64,000 nt of DNA from Roseateles_E sp005503085 (GCF_028462495.1 NZ_JAQOWX010000015.1:1-64000), one strand, 5' to 3'. Counted from the stretch's first letter, positions 38,694 to 47,991 are shown. A program made the numbers and translations. Notes: a model not told the origin generated them from the letters alone.

Positions 38694-41470
38694 GCCACCA
38701 ACTCCACATTCATCTCACTCATCAGTTCATCCAGTTCCGGGCCGAACACGGCCCAGGCCCGCTGCAGCCCGCCCTTGGCGGCCAGCTCGGCGTAGTCGAA
38801 ATCATCGCGGCCGATCGCGCAGCTGCTGGCGATGTGATCCTTCATCAGGCGCAGCCATTCGGTCTGCTCGGGGCTGAAGGAGCTGCCGCGCTGGGCGTTG
38901 TGGCGGAAGATCCAGGCCTGGAAGCGCTTGTCCACGCTGTCGGCAAAGGGCTTCAGTTCGGTGTCCATGCCGGTGGCGAACCGCAGCAGCGAGACGATGT
39001 CGGTGAGCTGGCGGCGCAGCGTGGCGCCCTTGACCTGGTTGGCCTTCACCCGGGCATAGGCGCTCCACAGCTTGTCGGTGGTCAGCATCAGCGGCGGGCG
39101 GGCCAGTTGCTCGGTGAGTTGGTCCAGGGCCTCAAAGACCAGGGGGCGGCACTGGTAGGGCTGCTGGTAGTAGAAGCCCAGGGCGGCAATCTCGTCCTGG
39201 TGCTCGCGCAGATAGTCTTCGAAACGCTGGACGGCCTCGCGTGCCTGGGCCTCGGCCTGGGCGGCGAAGCCGGAGAAATTGACCTTGTCGAGGTTGACGT
39301 GATCGATCAGTTGCTCGCGGTCGCGGCGGGCTGTCTCGATCTCGTCGCGCAGGGCTGGTTTGTCAAACGGAGCGCAGGCGGATCGCACGCGCGCTTCGCG
39401 CGCAGCCTTCAGCTCCTCGGGCAAGAGCGTGTCTTCGCTGCGGGTGAAGCCCTGAGCTTTGGCCGAGGTGAGAGCGGCTTCCACGATGGCATCGGGGTTC
39501 AGGGCCTGGATCAGGGTCTTGCCCAGCTCGGCCACCGGGACGCCACCGCTGGCCGATTCGATGCGGGTGCGGGCCTTGTCGTCCAGCTGCTTGGCCAGCC
39601 GCACCAGGCGGTTGGCCAGCGAGAGCAGGGTGTCGTCATCGCGCTGGCCCAGGGCCACGCCTTGCAGCAGTTCCTTCAGCGGCACCTGCGGCTTCTTTTC
39701 CAGCGGGCGGCTCTCGGTCTTCAGCGACTTCTCCACGCCCACCGCGTCGATCAGGACGAAGCGGGTCTTGGCACCATCGGCACTGGCGCTGACGCGCTGC
39801 AGGCCGTCGGCATCGAGGCTGCGCACGCCGCGGCCCTTCATCTGTTCGTAATAGCCCTTGCTGCGCACATCGCGCATGAAGAGCAGCACTTCCAGCGGCT
39901 TCACATCGGTGCCGGTGGCGATCATGTCCACGGTGACGGCGATGCGCGGGTGGTACTCGTTGCGGAAGGCCTGCAGCACGCCGTCAGCGTCTTTCTCGCT
40001 GTAGGTGACCTTGCGGCAAAACGCATTGCCCTGGTCGTAGACCTCGCGCACCAGCTTGATGATGTCGTCGGCGTGGCTGTCAGTCTTGGCGAAGATCAGG
40101 GTCTTGGGCGTTTCCTGCCGGTTGGGAAAGAGCTGGGTTTCCACGGCCGTCTTCATGGCCTGGAGACACAAGCGGATCTGGCTGGTGTTGACCACCGAAC
40201 GGTCCAGCTGTTTGCCGGTGTAGGCGGTGTCTTCTTCGGTTTCGGCCCAGCGCTTCTTGCGGGTCTGGCGGTCGCGGTGGTCCACCCACTCCTTGGCCTC
40301 AAGCAGGCCGCCCTTCTTCGTGACCTCGGTATCGATCTCCCAGACGTCGTAGCCGACGTTGACGCCATCGGCTACCGAGTCTTCATAGCTGTACTCGGCC
40401 ACCACGTTCTCATTGAAAAAGCCAAAGGTGCGCTTGTCCGGGGTGGCGGTCAAGCCGATCAAAAAGGCGTCGAAGTAATCGAGCACCTGTTTCCACAGGT
40501 TGTAGATGCTGCGATGGCACTCGTCGATGACGATGAAGTCAAAGGCTTCGACGGGCAGCTCGGCGTTGTACTGCACCAGCTTGCCCTGCTTGCCGACGGC
40601 CTTGGCCACGTCCTCGGCCGGGATGTCCTCGGTCGACTCGTCCAGGGGTTCGCCACTGAGCGTCGCGTACATGCGCTGGATGGTGCTGATGCAGACGTGC
40701 GCGTGGCGGTCCACTCCGGCCGTGCCGACGCGCTGCACGTTGTAGAGCTCGGTGAACTTGCGGCCGTCGTCGGGCGGCGTGTAGGCCATGAATTCCTGAT
40801 GCGCCTGCTTGCCGAGGTTGCGCGTGTCCACCAGGAACAGGATGCGCTTGGCGCCGCCGAACTTGAGCAGGCGGTAGATGGCCGTGATGGCGGTGAAGGT
40901 CTTGCCGGCGCCGGTGGCCATGTGGACCAGGGCGCGTGGCCGGTTGGCGCCCAGTGACTGTTCGAGGCCGATGACGGCATCGGTCTGGCAATCGCGCAGG
41001 TTCTCGCTGGGCAGGGCGGGCATGTGCTCGGCCAGGCGGCGGCGCAGGCTGTCAGGCCGGGTCGCCCATTGCTGCAATTGCTCGGGCCGAAAGAAATGGA
41101 ATATCTCGCGCGAGCGCGGTGCGGGGTCCAGCGCATTGCTGAAACGGATGATCTGCCCGGTGCTCTCAAACAAAAAGGGCAAGGGCTTGTGCTCGCGCCG
41201 CCATTTGAGCTTGGCACTTGCGTAGCCCTCGGTCTGCCGCTCGGTGGCAGTCAGGTTCTCACCGGCCTCGTCACGCTTGGCTTCGATCACGCCCACCGGC
41301 TCGCGGTCCACATAGAGCAGGTAGTCGGCAGGGCCGGTGTCGGTCGGGTGCTCGCGCACGGCCACACCCAGGCCGGCGCTCAGATCGAGCGCGCGGTAGT
41401 CCTGGACCATCCATCCCGCCTGGGCCAGCTTCGTATCGATGACGAGCCGTGCCTTCTGCTCTGGCGACAT
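38690..41470 (-). CDS. hsdR: Type I restriction-modification endonuclease/translocase subunit
   Basis: A 926-residue HsdR. The N-terminal nuclease domain shows DTGPADYLLYVDREPVGVIE then AKRDE, the D...ExK site. The SF2 motor shows MATGAGKTFT (Walker A), IVIDECHRS (DECH box), LIGLTATPDKRT, and MKGRGVRSLDADG further on. The ATG at 41470 has GGGAGAAGG just upstream and is preferred over a TTG at 41497. It lies 48 bp downstream of gyrB on the same strand and is first in hsdR-hsdS-AlbA_2-hsdM. Confidence 0.95.
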   Translation of the reverse strand: MSPEQKARLVIDTKLAQAGWMVQDYRALDLSAGLGVAVREHPTDTGPADYLLYVDREPVGVIEAKRDEAGENLTATERQTEGYASAKLKWRREHKPLPFLFESTGQIIRFSNALDPAPRSREIFHFFRPEQLQQWATRPDSLRRRLAEHMPALPSENLRDCQTDAVIGLEQSLGANRPRALVHMATGAGKTFTAITAIYRLLKFGGAKRILFLVDTRNLGKQAHQEFMAYTPPDDGRKFTELYNVQRVGTAGVDRHAHVCISTIQRMYATLSGEPLDESTEDIPAEDVAKAVGKQGKLVQYNAELPVEAFDFIVIDECHRSIYNLWKQVLDYFDAFLIGLTATPDKRTFGFFNENVVAEYSYEDSVADGVNVGYDVWEIDTEVTKKGGLLEAKEWVDHRDRQTRKKRWAETEEDTAYTGKQLDRSVVNTSQIRLCLQAMKTAVETQLFPNRQETPKTLIFAKTDSHADDIIKLVREVYDQGNAFCRKVTYSEKDADGVLQAFRNEYHPRIAVTVDMIATGTDVKPLEVLLFMRDVRSKGYYEQMKGRGVRSLDADGLQRVSASADGAKTRFVLIDAVGVEKSLKTESRPLEKKPQVPLKELLQGVALGQRDDDTLLSLANRLVRLAKQLDDKARTRIESASGGVPVAELGKTLIQALNPDAIVEAALTSAKAQGFTRSEDTLLPEELKAAREARVRSACAPFDKPALRDEIETARRDREQLIDHVNLDKVNFSGFAAQAEAQAREAVQRFEDYLREHQDEIAALGFYYQQPYQCRPLVFEALDQLTEQLARPPLMLTTDKLWSAYARVKANQVKGATLRRQLTDIVSLLRFATGMDTELKPFADSVDKRFQAWIFRHNAQRGSSFSPEQTEWLRLMKDHIASSCAIGRDDFDYAELAAKGGLQRAWAVFGPELDELMSEMNVELVA

Positions 41471-41518
41471 GCCTTCTCCCTGCTGGTGGCTCGCCAAAAC
41501 CTGCGAGCGAGGCCTCGA

Positions 41519-44071
41519 TCACACGTCGATATTCGCCGCCCTCAGCGCATTCGTCTCAATGAAATCGCGGCGCGGCTCGACCTCGTCGCCCATCAGCATC
41601 GTGAACACCCGGTCTGCTTCGATGGCGTCGTCGATCTGCACGCGCAGCAGGCGGCGGACGTTGGGGTCCATCGTGGTTTCCCAGAGCTGCTCGGGGTTCA
41701 TCTCGCCCAGACCCTTGTAGCGCTGGCGGCCGACGCTGTTTTCGGCTTGCTGCATCAGCCAGGCCATCGCACCGCGGAAGTCGCTGACCTTGCTTTCCTT
41801 GGCCTTCTCGCCTTCGCCCTTGCGGACGATGGCTTCCTCGCCGATCAGGCCCTTGAAGGTGCGGCCGGCGTCGGCCAGCACTTCGTAGTCGGCGCCGTGC
41901 ATGAAGTCGGCATTGATGACGCTGGAGCGCACATTGCCGTGCTGGCGGCGGCTGATGCGCAGCAGCAGCTTGTCGGTGCGGGCGTCGTACTCGCTGCTGA
42001 CTTCGGCCTGGTGCAGCGCGGCCTGCATCGCGGCAGCGGCTTCCTCGGCGGCCTCCTTGGTGTCGAGGTTGATGGCCAGGCCGCTGGACAGCACGCGCAG
42101 CGCCTCGAAGTCCATCCAGTTGGCCAGGCGGGTGATCACGCTTTCGGACAGGACGTACTTGCGCGCCAGCTGCTCCAGCGCTTCGCCGGAGAGCACCGCG
42201 CCGCCGATGCCGGTGTGCAGATGGGCGTCCTGCAGCGCCACCTTCAGCAGGAAGGCGTCCAGCTCGGTGCCGTCCTTCAGGTATTGCTCGTGCTTGCCGA
42301 CCTTGACCTTGTAGAGCGGCGGCTGGGCGATGTAGATGTGGCCGCGCTCGCAGAGCTCGGGCATCTGGCGGTAGAAGAAGGTCAGCAGCAGGGTGCGGAT
42401 GTGGGCGCCGTCCACGTCCGCGTCGGTCATGATGATGATGCGGTGGTAGCGCAGCTTGTCGGGGTTGAAGTCGTCGCTGCCGGCGCCGCGGCCGATGCCG
42501 GTGCCTAAAGCGGTGATCAGCGTGATGATCTCGTTGGAGGTCAGCAGCTTCTCGTAGCGCGCCTTCTCGACGTTCAGGATCTTGCCGCGCAGCGGCAGGA
42601 TGGCCTGGAACTTACGGTCGCGGCCCTGCTTGGCGGAGCCGCCGGCGGAGTCACCCTCGACGATGTAGATCTCGCACAGCGAAGGATCCTTCTCCTGGCA
42701 ATCGGCCAGCTTGCCGGGCAGGCCCAGGCCGTCGAGCACGCCCTTGCGGCGCGTCATCTCGCGGGCCTTGCGCGCGGCCTCGCGGGCGCGGGCGGCGTCG
42801 AGGATCTTGCCGCAGATGATCTTGGCGTCGATCGGGTTCTCGAGCAGCCAGTCGGTCAGCAGGCGGCTGACGATGTCCTCGACCGGCGCGCGCACTTCCG
42901 AGCTGACCAGCTTGTCCTTGGTCTGCGAGCTGAACTTGGGCTCGGGCACCTTCACCGAGACCACGCAGGCCAGGCCTTCGCGCATATCGTCGCCGGCCAC
43001 CTCGACCTTGGCCTTCTTGGCCAGCTCGTTGTCGACGATGTATTTGTTCAGCACGCGTGTCATCGCGGCGCGCAGGCCGGTCAGATGGGTGCCGCCGTCG
43101 CGCTGCGGGATGTTGTTGGTGAAGCAGAGGACGTTCTCGTTGAAGCCGTCGTTCCACTGCATCGCCACTTCGACGCCGACATTGGTGCCCTGCTCGCTGA
43201 TCTTGTCGCCCTGGGCGTGGAAGATCTTCGGGTGCAGGGTGTTCTTGCCCTTGTTGATGAACTCGACAAAGCCCTGCACGCCGCCGGCGTAGGCGAAGTT
43301 GTCTTCCTTGTTGTTGCGCTCGTCGACCAGGCGGATCTTGACGCCGTTGTTCAGGAACGAGAGCTCGCGCAGGCGCTTGGCGAGGATGTCGTAGTGGAAA
43401 TCGTTGTTGGTCTGGAAGATCTCGGTGTCGGGCAGGAAGTGGACCTCGGTGCCGCGCTTGTCGGTCTCGCCGACGATGCGCATCGGGCTGGTCTCGACGC
43501 CGTCGACGATCTCGATCAGGCGGTCCTGCGGGATGCCTTGCTTGAACTCGAGCTGGTGGATCTTGCCGTCGCGGCGCACGGTCAGGCGCAGGGTCTTGGA
43601 CAGGCCGTTGACGCAGGACACGCCCACGCCGTGCAGGCCGCCGGAGACCTTGTAGCTGTTCTGGTTGAACTTGCCGCCGGCATGCAGCTCGGTCAGCGCG
43701 ATCTCGGCGGCGCTGCGCTTGGGCTCGTGCTTGTCGTCCATCTTGACGCCGGTGGGGATGCCGCGGCCGTTGTCGATGACGGAGATGCTGTTGTCGGTGT
43801 GGATCGTGACGATGATGTCGTCGCAATGGCCGGCCAGCGATTCATCGATGGAGTTGTCGACCACCTCGAACACCAGGTGGTGCAGGCCGGTGCCGTCCGA
43901 GGTGTCGCCGATATACATGCCGGGGCGCTTGCGCACGGCTTCCAGGCCCTCGAGGATCTGGATCGAATCCGCGCCGTAGACCGCGCCCGAAGACGCTTCT
44001 GCGGAGACCGCGTCCTTCTGCTTATCGGTCAGGCCATCGGGGTTCTGTTCGTTGCTCGGCACATCACTCAT
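41519..44071 (-). CDS. gyrB: DNA gyrase subunit B
   Basis: An 850-residue GyrB. The GHKL ATPase is marked by VVDNSIDESLAGHCDD, DNGRGIPTG and GLHGVGVSCVN. The TOPRIM metal site is EGDSAGGSAKQGRDRKFQA, with IMTDADVDGAHIRTLLLTFF further on. The C-terminus ends in the conserved RRDFIETNALRAANIDV. It supplies the ATPase half of gyrase, which introduces negative supercoils. The length, above the approximately 804 of E. coli, is usual for betaproteobacteria. It follows dnaN after 95 bp. Confidence 0.99.
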   Translation of the reverse strand: MSDVPSNEQNPDGLTDKQKDAVSAEASSGAVYGADSIQILEGLEAVRKRPGMYIGDTSDGTGLHHLVFEVVDNSIDESLAGHCDDIIVTIHTDNSISVIDNGRGIPTGVKMDDKHEPKRSAAEIALTELHAGGKFNQNSYKVSGGLHGVGVSCVNGLSKTLRLTVRRDGKIHQLEFKQGIPQDRLIEIVDGVETSPMRIVGETDKRGTEVHFLPDTEIFQTNNDFHYDILAKRLRELSFLNNGVKIRLVDERNNKEDNFAYAGGVQGFVEFINKGKNTLHPKIFHAQGDKISEQGTNVGVEVAMQWNDGFNENVLCFTNNIPQRDGGTHLTGLRAAMTRVLNKYIVDNELAKKAKVEVAGDDMREGLACVVSVKVPEPKFSSQTKDKLVSSEVRAPVEDIVSRLLTDWLLENPIDAKIICGKILDAARAREAARKAREMTRRKGVLDGLGLPGKLADCQEKDPSLCEIYIVEGDSAGGSAKQGRDRKFQAILPLRGKILNVEKARYEKLLTSNEIITLITALGTGIGRGAGSDDFNPDKLRYHRIIIMTDADVDGAHIRTLLLTFFYRQMPELCERGHIYIAQPPLYKVKVGKHEQYLKDGTELDAFLLKVALQDAHLHTGIGGAVLSGEALEQLARKYVLSESVITRLANWMDFEALRVLSSGLAINLDTKEAAEEAAAAMQAALHQAEVSSEYDARTDKLLLRISRRQHGNVRSSVINADFMHGADYEVLADAGRTFKGLIGEEAIVRKGEGEKAKESKVSDFRGAMAWLMQQAENSVGRQRYKGLGEMNPEQLWETTMDPNVRRLLRVQIDDAIEADRVFTMLMGDEVEPRRDFIETNALRAANIDV

Positions 44072-44127
44072 CGGGGACTCTCTCTCACTGTCGGGCAGCC
44101 ACTTCGCCGCCCCTTTAAAAGCACTGA

Positions 44128-44145
44128 AGCGGGCCGAGGCCCGCT
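44128..44145 (-). terminator. Hairpin between dnaN and gyrB
   Basis: AGCGGGCC and GGCCCGCT form a perfect 8-bp stem around a 2-base loop in the 95-bp dnaN-gyrB gap. On the minus strand it is followed by TCAGTGCTTTT, a poor T-tract, so it is more likely an attenuating or mRNA-end stem than a full terminator. Confidence 0.4.
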
Positions 44146-44166
44146 GTCGTCAAGTCAGTTCTCGCC

Positions 44167-45291
44167 TCAGATCCGCATCGGCATCACGACGTACTTGAAG
44201 CCGGTCTGCTCGGGGATCGTGATCAGCGCGCTGGCGGCGCTGTCGTTCAGATCGATGGACACCATGTCCTGGCTCATGTTCTGCAGCGCGTCCATCAGAT
44301 AGGTCACGTTGAAGCCGGTCTCGATCAGGTCGCCGCCGTAGTCGATCTCGATCTCTTCCTTGGCCTCTTCCTGCTCGGCATTGCTGGAGGCGATGCTCAG
44401 GAGGCCCGGCTCGAAACTCAGGCGCACTGCCTTGAACTTCTCGCTGGTCAGGATCGCGGCGCGCTGCAGGCTGGCCAGCAGCGGCTGGCGGCCCAGCGTC
44501 ACATTGAACTTGTGGTTCTTCGGGATCACGCGGTTGTAGTCGGGGAACTTGCCCTCGACCAGCTTGGTGACGAACTCCATGCCGCTGAAGGTGAACTTGG
44601 CCTGGTTGCCGGCGAAGCGCATCTCGATCGGCTGGTCGTCGGAGCCATCCTTGCCACCGTCCTTCAGCAAGCGCATCAGCTCCAGCACGGTCTTGCGCGG
44701 CAGGATGACTTCCTGCTTGGGCATATCGGCTTCCAGCGTCGCCTGGGCCAGCGCCAGGCGATGGCCGTCGGTGGCGACCAGGGTCAGGGTCTTGCCTTCG
44801 GCAACGAAGAGGATGCCGGTGAGGTAGTAGCGGATGTCATGCACCGCCAACGCGAAGTGCACCTGGTTGATCAGGCTCTTCAGCGTTTTCTGCGGCACGG
44901 CGAAGGCCGGGCCGAAGTCGGCGGCTTCCTGCACCAGCGGGAAGTCATCGGCCGGCAGGGTCTGCAAGGTGAAGCGGCTCTTGCCGCCCTGCAGCGTCAG
45001 CTTGCTGGCATTGGCGGTCAGGCTGACGGTCTGGTCGGCGGGCATCGAGCGCAGGATGTCGATCAGCTTGCGCGCGCCCACCGTGGTGCTGAAGTTGCCG
45101 GCGTCGCCGTCCAGCTCGGCCGTGGTGCGGACCTGGATTTCCAGGTCGGAGGTGGTCAGCTCGAGCTGCGGGCCTTGCTTGCGTATCAGCACATTGGCCA
45201 GGATGGGCAGGGTATGGCGCCGCTCGACGATGCCGGCCACGGCCTGCAGCGCGCTCAAGACCTTGTCCTGGGTGGCTTTCAACACAATCAT
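44167..45291 (-). CDS. dnaN: DNA polymerase III beta sliding clamp
   Basis: A 374-residue beta clamp starting MIVLKATQDKVLSALQAVAG, with the usual three-fold repeated clamp domain and the C-terminal KYVVMPMRI that lines the protein-binding pocket. It tethers polymerase III to DNA. The ATG at 45291 is chosen because the family begins with M-x-V-L/I-K. The extra reading frame upstream (to 45342) is not conserved in the family. It lies about 100 bp after dnaA. Confidence 0.98.
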   Translation of the reverse strand: MIVLKATQDKVLSALQAVAGIVERRHTLPILANVLIRKQGPQLELTTSDLEIQVRTTAELDGDAGNFSTTVGARKLIDILRSMPADQTVSLTANASKLTLQGGKSRFTLQTLPADDFPLVQEAADFGPAFAVPQKTLKSLINQVHFALAVHDIRYYLTGILFVAEGKTLTLVATDGHRLALAQATLEADMPKQEVILPRKTVLELMRLLKDGGKDGSDDQPIEMRFAGNQAKFTFSGMEFVTKLVEGKFPDYNRVIPKNHKFNVTLGRQPLLASLQRAAILTSEKFKAVRLSFEPGLLSIASSNAEQEEAKEEIEIDYGGDLIETGFNVTYLMDALQNMSQDMVSIDLNDSAASALITIPEQTGFKYVVMPMRI

Positions 45292-45391
45292 GGAAACCTC
45301 TCTCCGCTCTGTTTTGGCTTTGGCGCCGGGCCCGTCGGGCAACAGCGCGTATTTTCACCTACTTATAGGGCAAATTCCGCTGAGGAAAGCG

Positions 45392-46882
45392 CTAGCCCTT
45401 CAAGGTTTGCTCCAGCACGTGAAGCTGCTGGTTCAGCTCGGTGTTCTTCTGCCGCTCGCCGCCGATCTTGCGCACCGCATGCAGCACCGTCGTGTGGTCG
45501 CGGCCGCCGAACAGCTCGCCGATCTCGGGCAAGCTCTTCTGTGTCAGCTCCTTGGCCAGGTACATCGCGATCTGGCGCGGTCGCGCGATGCTGGCCGGGC
45601 GCTTCTTGCTGTACATATCGGCGACCTTGATCTTGTAGAAGTCGGCCACCGTCTTCTGGATGTTCTCGACCGAGATCTGCCGGTTCTGGATCGACAGCAG
45701 GTCCTTCAGCGCCTCGCGGGCCAGCTGGATATTGATGTCCTTGTGCGAGAAACGGCTGTAGGCCAGCACCTTGCGCAGCGCACCTTCGAGCTCGCGCACG
45801 TTCGCTCTGACGTTCTTCGCGATGAAGAAGGCCACATCCTCGGGCATCGGTGTCTGCTCGGCCTCGGCCTTCTTGATCAGGATGGCCACCCGCATCTCCA
45901 GCTCGGGCGGCTCGATGGCCACCGTCAGGCCGGCGTCGAAGCGGCTGGTCAGGCGCTCATCGATGTCCACCAGGCCCTTGGGATAGGTGTCCGAGGTCAT
46001 GATGATGTGGGCGCGCTTGGCCAAGAGGGCCTCGAAGGCGTTGAAAAACTCCTCCTGCGTGCGGTCCTTGCCGGCGAAGAACTGCACATCATCGATCAGC
46101 AGCAGGTCCAGCGAGTGGTACTTGGCCTTGAGCTCGTCGAAGGTCTTGCGCTGGTAGTTCTTTACGACATCCGAGATGAACTGCTCGGCATGCAGATAGA
46201 GCACCCGCGCATCAGGCTTGTCGCGCAGCAAGGCGTTGCCGACCGCATGGATCAGATGGGTCTTGCCCAGACCGACGCCGCCGTAGATGAACAGCGGGTT
46301 GTACATCGCGCCCGGCGCACCGGCCACATGCAGGGCCGCGGTGCGCGCCATCTGGTTGGCGCGGCCGGGCACCAGGGTGTCGAAGGTCAGCGCGGTATTG
46401 AGGCGGTGGCGGCTGGCGCTGGGCGGCGGACCCAGGGCCGGATTGCTGTGGATGACGGGCTGTTGCGGGTCGCGCGGCGCGGCCGGGGCCGCCGGCACGG
46501 GTTCGGGCTGCGGCGGGCTGACCGGGCGCAGGCCGTTGTGCAGCACCTGGCCGACGGCGATCGGCTGGTTGGCGGGCAGGGGCTGGGCCACGCGGCCGAC
46601 CGGCTCACGCGCGGCCAGGGCCAGCTCCAGGCGGGCCGGTTTGCCGGCCAGCTCGGTCAGGATGGCTTCGATGCGGCCCGCATACTGGTTGCGGATCCAG
46701 TCGAGCTTGAAGCGGTTGGGCACGCGCAACGAGACGACCACCGCGTCGGCGCCGCTGCCGTCGGCCACATCGGCCGGGGGCAGCGGGCGAATCCAGGTAT
46801 TGAATTGTTGTTCGGGCAGTTCAGCAGCCAGGCGCTCACAGCCGCGCTGCCAAAGTTCTGCCCCAGACATGTCTGCGCTCAT
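45392..46882 (-). CDS. dnaA: Chromosomal replication initiator DnaA
   Basis: A 496-residue DnaA. Domain I (ELWQRGCERLAAELPEQQFN) is followed by a Pro/Ala-rich linker (about 110-160). The AAA+ domain carries FIYGGVGLGKTHLIHA (Walker A) and LLLIDDVQFFAGK (Walker B). The C-terminal DNA-binding helix carries the signature GGRDHTTVLHAVRKI. The start at 46882 lies next to the reverse DnaA box TGTGGAAAA (46883-46891), so the gene may be autoregulated. Confidence 0.99.
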   Translation of the reverse strand: MSADMSGAELWQRGCERLAAELPEQQFNTWIRPLPPADVADGSGADAVVVSLRVPNRFKLDWIRNQYAGRIEAILTELAGKPARLELALAAREPVGRVAQPLPANQPIAVGQVLHNGLRPVSPPQPEPVPAAPAAPRDPQQPVIHSNPALGPPPSASRHRLNTALTFDTLVPGRANQMARTAALHVAGAPGAMYNPLFIYGGVGLGKTHLIHAVGNALLRDKPDARVLYLHAEQFISDVVKNYQRKTFDELKAKYHSLDLLLIDDVQFFAGKDRTQEEFFNAFEALLAKRAHIIMTSDTYPKGLVDIDERLTSRFDAGLTVAIEPPELEMRVAILIKKAEAEQTPMPEDVAFFIAKNVRANVRELEGALRKVLAYSRFSHKDINIQLAREALKDLLSIQNRQISVENIQKTVADFYKIKVADMYSKKRPASIARPRQIAMYLAKELTQKSLPEIGELFGGRDHTTVLHAVRKIGGERQKNTELNQQLHVLEQTLKG

Positions 46883-46910
46883 TGTGGAAAACTTGTTCTT
46901 GAGCGGCCGG

Positions 46911-46916
46911 ATTGTA
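46911..46916 (-). promoter_or_regulatory. Candidate -10 of the dnaA promoter
   Basis: On the minus strand TACAAT lies 28 bp upstream of the dnaA ATG, between two DnaA boxes. No good -35 is seen at the right distance, so this is tentative. Confidence 0.35.
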
Positions 46917-47004
46917 CGGGTTTGACGCGGCCGAATCGCAGGTTATCCACAGATTTTTGGGCGCGGTCAAGCCCCCGATAACCCGGGATGGCGATCCCTC
47001 TTGA

Positions 47005-47033
47005 TTGACCGGGGCGCCAAAGTTTGGTGTAAT
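47005..47033 (+). promoter_or_regulatory. Predicted sigma70 promoter for rpmH-rnpA-yidD-yidC
   Basis: TTGACC (47005-47010), a 17-bp spacer and TGTAAT (47028-47033) form a strong promoter on the plus strand. It would give a leader of about 290 nt before rpmH, within the oriC region. Confidence 0.6.
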
Positions 47034-47325
47034 CGCGGGTTTTCCGGACGCCGGATGGTTGCGCACGGGCGGACTTGTTCTTTGCACTAGCATGTGGATT
47101 GATGGGTCTTGTCCCATGTCGGCCCCAAGGCAGGGCCGGCGCGGCGCACATCGGTGGCCGTCTGGGCCGTATCGGCCTGCTGGACCCGTCAAGGGTGTGG
47201 CAGATCGGCGCGGCTTCGGCGGCCGGGATGCCCAGCGCATCTCGTAACGATTTGCCCACAACCGCTCTCGCGGGCGAGGATTCCTCGCTGCGTTGTAGCG
47301 TCTTTAGACCTCAAGAGGTTTCATC

Positions 47326-47460
47326 ATGAAACGCACCTACCAAGCTTCCAAGACCCGTCGCGCCCGTACCCATGGCTTCCTCGTCCGCATGAAGACCCGC
47401 GGCGGTCGCGCCGTCATCGCTGCGCGCCGCGCCAAGGGCCGCAAGCGTCTGGCTGTCTAA
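47326..47460 (+). CDS. rpmH: 50S ribosomal protein L34
   Basis: A 44-residue basic ribosomal protein, MKRTYQASKTRRARTHGFLV followed by RMKTRGGRAVIAARRAKGRK, a near-perfect L34. It is a component of the large subunit. It is divergent from dnaA across oriC and first in the rpmH-rnpA-yidD-yidC cluster, 16 bp upstream of rnpA. Confidence 0.99.
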   Translation: MKRTYQASKTRRARTHGFLVRMKTRGGRAVIAARRAKGRKRLAV

Positions 47461-47476
47461 GTCGGGACACGACAGC

Positions 47477-47986
47477 GTGATCGGCCGCATCCTGCGATCG
47501 GCCGACTTTGAGCGCGTGCTGGGTTCGCCCAGCCGTGCTCGCAGCAGCCATTTCGCTGTGCACCATGTTGCGGCCAGCCCCAGCCTGCCGGGCAAGAAGT
47601 TGTCCACAGATGCGGCCAAGTTATCAACAGGCGATGCACCGGACATCCACATGCTTGTGGATGAGGGCCGCGCTCAGGCGCTGCCGCAAGGCTGCTGGCT
47701 GGGTAGCGTGGTGCCCAAACGCCATGCCCGCCGCGCCGTGACCCGTACCCTGCTGAAGCGCCAGATCCGCGCCGCCTTCGTGGCCCAGGCTGCGGCCGAA
47801 GAGCCGTTGCTGCCGGGGCTGTGGGTGGTGCGCTTGCGTGCGCCCTTCGATATCAAGCAGTTCCCCAGCGCCTCGTCCGAGGCGCTGCGCACGGCTGCGC
47901 GCGTCGAGTTGGCCCAGCTGTTCGAGCGCGCACGCGCGCCGCAGCGCGAGCAACAGCGGCCGGCCCGTGCCCGGCCGCAGGCCTGA
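47477..47986 (+). CDS. rnpA: Ribonuclease P protein component with an internal insertion
   Basis: A 169-residue RNase P protein, longer than the usual 115-125. The conserved core is RSADFERVLGSPSRARSSHF, then LGSVVPKRHARRAVTRTLLK and RQIRAAF, corresponding to the RNA-binding RNR region (here RTLLKR in place of the usual RNxxKR). The extra length comes from residues about 32-65, including KKLSTDAAKLSTGD, whose codons spell DnaA-box-like sequences, and from an Arg-rich tail. Start is GTG 47477. It processes tRNA 5' ends with RNase P RNA. Confidence 0.95.
   Translation: MIGRILRSADFERVLGSPSRARSSHFAVHHVAASPSLPGKKLSTDAAKLSTGDAPDIHMLVDEGRAQALPQGCWLGSVVPKRHARRAVTRTLLKRQIRAAFVAQAAAEEPLLPGLWVVRLRAPFDIKQFPSASSEALRTAARVELAQLFERARAPQREQQRPARARPQA
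47600..47664. other. DnaA-box-like sequences inside rnpA
   Basis: TTGTCCACA (47600-47608), TTATCAACA (47621-47629) and TCATCCACA on the minus strand (47656-47664) each differ from TTATCCACA by one base and lie within 65 bp, inside the rnpA insertion. They are about 650 bp from the perfect box at 46943. Confidence 0.55.
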
Positions 47987-47991
47987 GCGAT

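Larger units (their letters stand above)
46883..47325. other. Candidate chromosomal origin (oriC), dnaA-rpmH intergenic region
   Basis: This 443-bp non-coding region between divergent dnaA and rpmH contains one perfect DnaA box TTATCCACA (46943-46951). Variants are TTTTCCACA on the minus strand (46883-46891), CAATCCACA on the minus strand (47093-47101) and TTGCCCACA near 47250. Location and box content match the usual oriC of Burkholderiales. No strongly A/T-rich unwinding element is obvious. Further box-like sequences lie within rnpA (47600-47664). Confidence 0.75.

Noticed and set aside
47246..47258. TTGCCCACA as a functional DnaA box
   Set aside because: It departs from the consensus at important central positions; listed only as a variant within the oriC region.
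46836..47261. Small open frames across the dnaA-rpmH gap
   Set aside because: They run through the DnaA boxes and the rpmH promoter, lack ribosome sites and are not conserved features of this locus.
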